Shown here piece after piece: positions 62,505 through 64,000 of a stretch of 64,000 nt of DNA. The position numbers were made by a program, and so were the translations under genes. Numbering within the stretch: position 1 is the first letter of the stretch; each line of letters begins with the position of its first letter. Source of the DNA: Deltaproteobacteria bacterium (GTDB lineage: Bacteria > Bdellovibrionota > Bdellovibrionia > Bdellovibrionales > JAMPXM01); the NCBI GenBank assembly GCA_017302795.1, contig JAFLCB010000001.1, positions 62,001-126,000 of the forward strand. Direction: 5' to 3'. The notes below the pieces were generated by a model that did no database searches, was not told the DNA's origin, and saw only the letters and a program-made list of their open reading frames with translations.

Positions 62505-64000
62505 ATGTCGAAACGATTTGCAACTAGACCAGCCAACACGGCGCCATCGACATCTGGCAATGCAGCAAAAAAAGCTGAAGATCGCCGGTGGGATTACTCT
62601 GCGTTCGAAACGATCGACGGCCAACACCCGTGGCAAAGTAAGGTGCCGGAAGGTTGCGTTCTTTATCCGGTGCGCAAGCTTAGCCGTGGTCAGGTCATTT
62701 GGTTTAATTTTCAGCTGGCAAAAGACATGGGACTTATTCCCACCGATCATCCTAATAAGGTGACGCCGGAACTCGATAAGAAAATAATCGAAACCTTCAG
62801 TCTTCAAATTATAAATGAGTGGGATCAATCGCACGGCGCAACAGTTCCGCCGAGCTTGATGAAAGCTCACCCATACATGGCAACCCGCTATCTTCAGTTG
62901 CAACACGCGGACAAGCGAGGTCGTACCTCAGGAGATGGTCGCGGAATTTGGAACGGCACCATTCGCCATCGAGGCGTTACCTGGGACGTATCCAGTCGTG
63001 GAACCGGCGTCACGCAACTATCCCCTGGCGCCGTGGAAGCGCAGCGCCCACTAAAAACTGGGACGGAAGAGTTCGGCTATGGGTGTGGTCTTGCCGATAC
63101 GACAGAGCTGATTGGCAGCGCCGTTTTTTCAGAGATTTTTCATCGCAACGGGCTTTCAACAGAACGAGTCCTTGCGATCATTGATCTTGGCAGAGGCATT
63201 GGGATCGGAGTCCGTGCGGCACCCAACTTGTTTAGGCCTGCACACCTGTTTCTTTGGCTCAAGCAAGGCGAACGCGAAACGCTTCGCCGAGGCTTTGACC
63301 TGGTGATCCAACGACAGTGTGAGAACGGTTCGTGGGCTTGGAACCCAAAAAATCCCGACCGACATCGGCGTGCACTAGCTGAGATCGCAAAATCTTTTGC
63401 TCGCTTCGCCGCGAAGCTCGAACGAAGGTACATTTTTGCATGGCTTGATTGGGACGGCGACAATGTGCTCGCCGACGCGGGAATTATTGATTACGGCAGT
63501 ATCCGGCAGTTCGGACTTCGTCACGATCAGTATCGCTATGACGACATCGATCGATTCTCGACGAACCTCAATGAGCAACGCGGCAAAGCACGTTTCACTG
63601 TTCAAGTCTTTGCACAATTGGTGGAGTTTCTCGAAAATGGTCGCAAAGAAAATCTGTCGAAGTTTTCGAACTCCGAAGCGCTTCGCCTTTTCGATCGTGA
63701 ATTCGATGTTGAACTCCGCCGGGAATTTTTGGCGCAAGTCGGACTTGATTTGGCCGATGCAGAAATCGCCCTTAAAGAACGGAAAAAGGACGTTGAAAAA
63801 CTTTATTCCAGCTTTTTAAAGCTGGAACTTTCGAAAACAAAAGCTGGCGTGAAGAAACTTCCGGACGGAGTTAACCGACCCGCTGTTTTTAATATGCGAA
63901 AGCTCCTTCGAGAACTGCCAGATCTTTGCATTGATGAATCTAAAAGCTGGCGGACCCCTGAAGCGGAACAAGTGCTCGAACTGATGCGATCTTCTTTTGC
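62505..64000 (+). CDS. Divergent SelO-like protein adenylyltransferase (3' end beyond window)
   Basis: Open from ATG 62505 to the right edge (498 codons, no stop). SelO proteins are pseudokinases that transfer AMP to hydroxyl side chains of redox proteins. Matching parts are GDGRGIWNG (143-151) and WDVSSRGTG (160-168), which aligns with W-x-x-Q-L-K-G-A-G. LKTGTEEFG follows with the conserved Glu189, then FSEIFHRNGLSTERVL, and WLDWDGDNV...IDYGS with Asp319, Asn320 and Asp329. The nine-residue Asn-Asp spacing equals that of known SelO. The catalytic Lys (Lys113 in Pseudomonas syringae SelO) is Arg165. An extra stretch of about 20 residues separates Glu189 from the SEIF helix. The N-terminal 120 residues are unlike standard SelO. 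Ribosome site is weak. It may work with the ATP-grasp protein upstream. Confidence 0.72.
   Translation, partial: MSKRFATRPANTAPSTSGNAAKKAEDRRWDYSAFETIDGQHPWQSKVPEGCVLYPVRKLSRGQVIWFNFQLAKDMGLIPTDHPNKVTPELDKKIIETFSLQIINEWDQSHGATVPPSLMKAHPYMATRYLQLQHADKRGRTSGDGRGIWNGTIRHRGVTWDVSSRGTGVTQLSPGAVEAQRPLKTGTEEFGYGCGLADTTELIGSAVFSEIFHRNGLSTERVLAIIDLGRGIGIGVRAAPNLFRPAHLFLWLKQGERETLRRGFDLVIQRQCENGSWAWNPKNPDRHRRALAEIAKSFARFAAKLERRYIFAWLDWDGDNVLADAGIIDYGSIRQFGLRHDQYRYDDIDRFSTNLNEQRGKARFTVQVFAQLVEFLENGRKENLSKFSNSEALRLFDREFDVELRREFLAQVGLDLADAEIALKERKKDVEKLYSSFLKLELSKTKAGVKKLPDGVNRPAVFNMRKLLRELPDLCIDESKSWRTPEAEQVLELMRSSF

Noticed and set aside
62473-62506. TTGACA before the SelO-like gene as a promoter
   Set aside because: No -10 at a usable distance; TAGAAT would need a 22-base spacer and would place transcription start inside the gene.
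1-64000. CRISPR arrays, transposases, phage genes, tRNA and rRNA genes
   Set aside because: Looked for by eye on both strands; no repeat-spacer pattern, transposase motif or tRNA-like fold was found.

Overview
The window comes from the chromosome of a Gram-negative bacterium of roughly balanced base composition with very tightly packed genes. Several gene products have signal peptides or lipoboxes, others look like outer-membrane barrels, and a TonB-like protein is present. Together with Ser/Thr kinase signalling, a CFI-box surface protein, CHASE2-cyclase and GGDEF regulators and an AceE-type E1, this suggests Bdellovibrionota or a neighbouring deltaproteobacterial-type lineage. That placement is my inference from gene content; no alignment was run. 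Nothing looks like a prophage, insertion sequence, CRISPR array or tRNA/rRNA gene, and most of the window is core genome.

Layout. 1-4184 (minus) is a lipoate/pyruvate dehydrogenase operon: lipA, E2, E3 (lpd) and lipB, with lipB cut by the left edge. The matching E1 (AceE type) lies alone at 22865-25831. 4348-7521 holds a DsbA-like lipoprotein and unrecognised envelope proteins. 7886-10468 is a CTP-dependent lipid kinase-like gene, pssA and asd. 10518-15051 is a CFI-box/beta-barrel chimera convergent with a membrane Ser/Thr kinase. 15126-16975 is truA-rplM-rpsI. 17091-22634 holds envelope genes: M23 peptidase, PP2C phosphatase, TonB-like and LiaF-like proteins. 25909-32646 is gph and a complete oppABCDF peptide importer. 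32944-38128 (minus) is trxB, a response regulator, a CHASE2 adenylate/guanylate cyclase, an SH3 protein and an M48 lipoprotein. 38222-45586 has a ferredoxin, trmB, ggt, a CDF metal transporter and a PleD-like GGDEF regulator. 45668-51845 is leuS, speA and small membrane or secreted proteins. 52542-56463 (minus) is a Yej-type peptide importer without its ATPase. 56688-62427 has a decayed agmatinase-like gene, a YkgJ protein, a DksA-like protein lacking most zinc ligands, SH3, fxsA, xthA and a probably circularly permuted ATP-grasp protein. 62505 to the right edge is a divergent SelO-like AMPylator.

How the genes fit together. LipB and LipA make the lipoyl arm of E2; E1, E2 and E3 form pyruvate dehydrogenase. 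Opp imports peptides, and its ATPases may also serve the Yej permease. Ggt and the M23 and M48 peptidases act on glutathione, wall and envelope proteins. SpeA makes agmatine, but the only agmatinase-like gene here lacks essential metal ligands. The most interesting items are the ATP-grasp/SelO-like pair at the right edge, a shared GNRA-capped stem-loop in both peptide-importer operons, a 25-bp stem before gph, and the CFI-box/barrel fusion.
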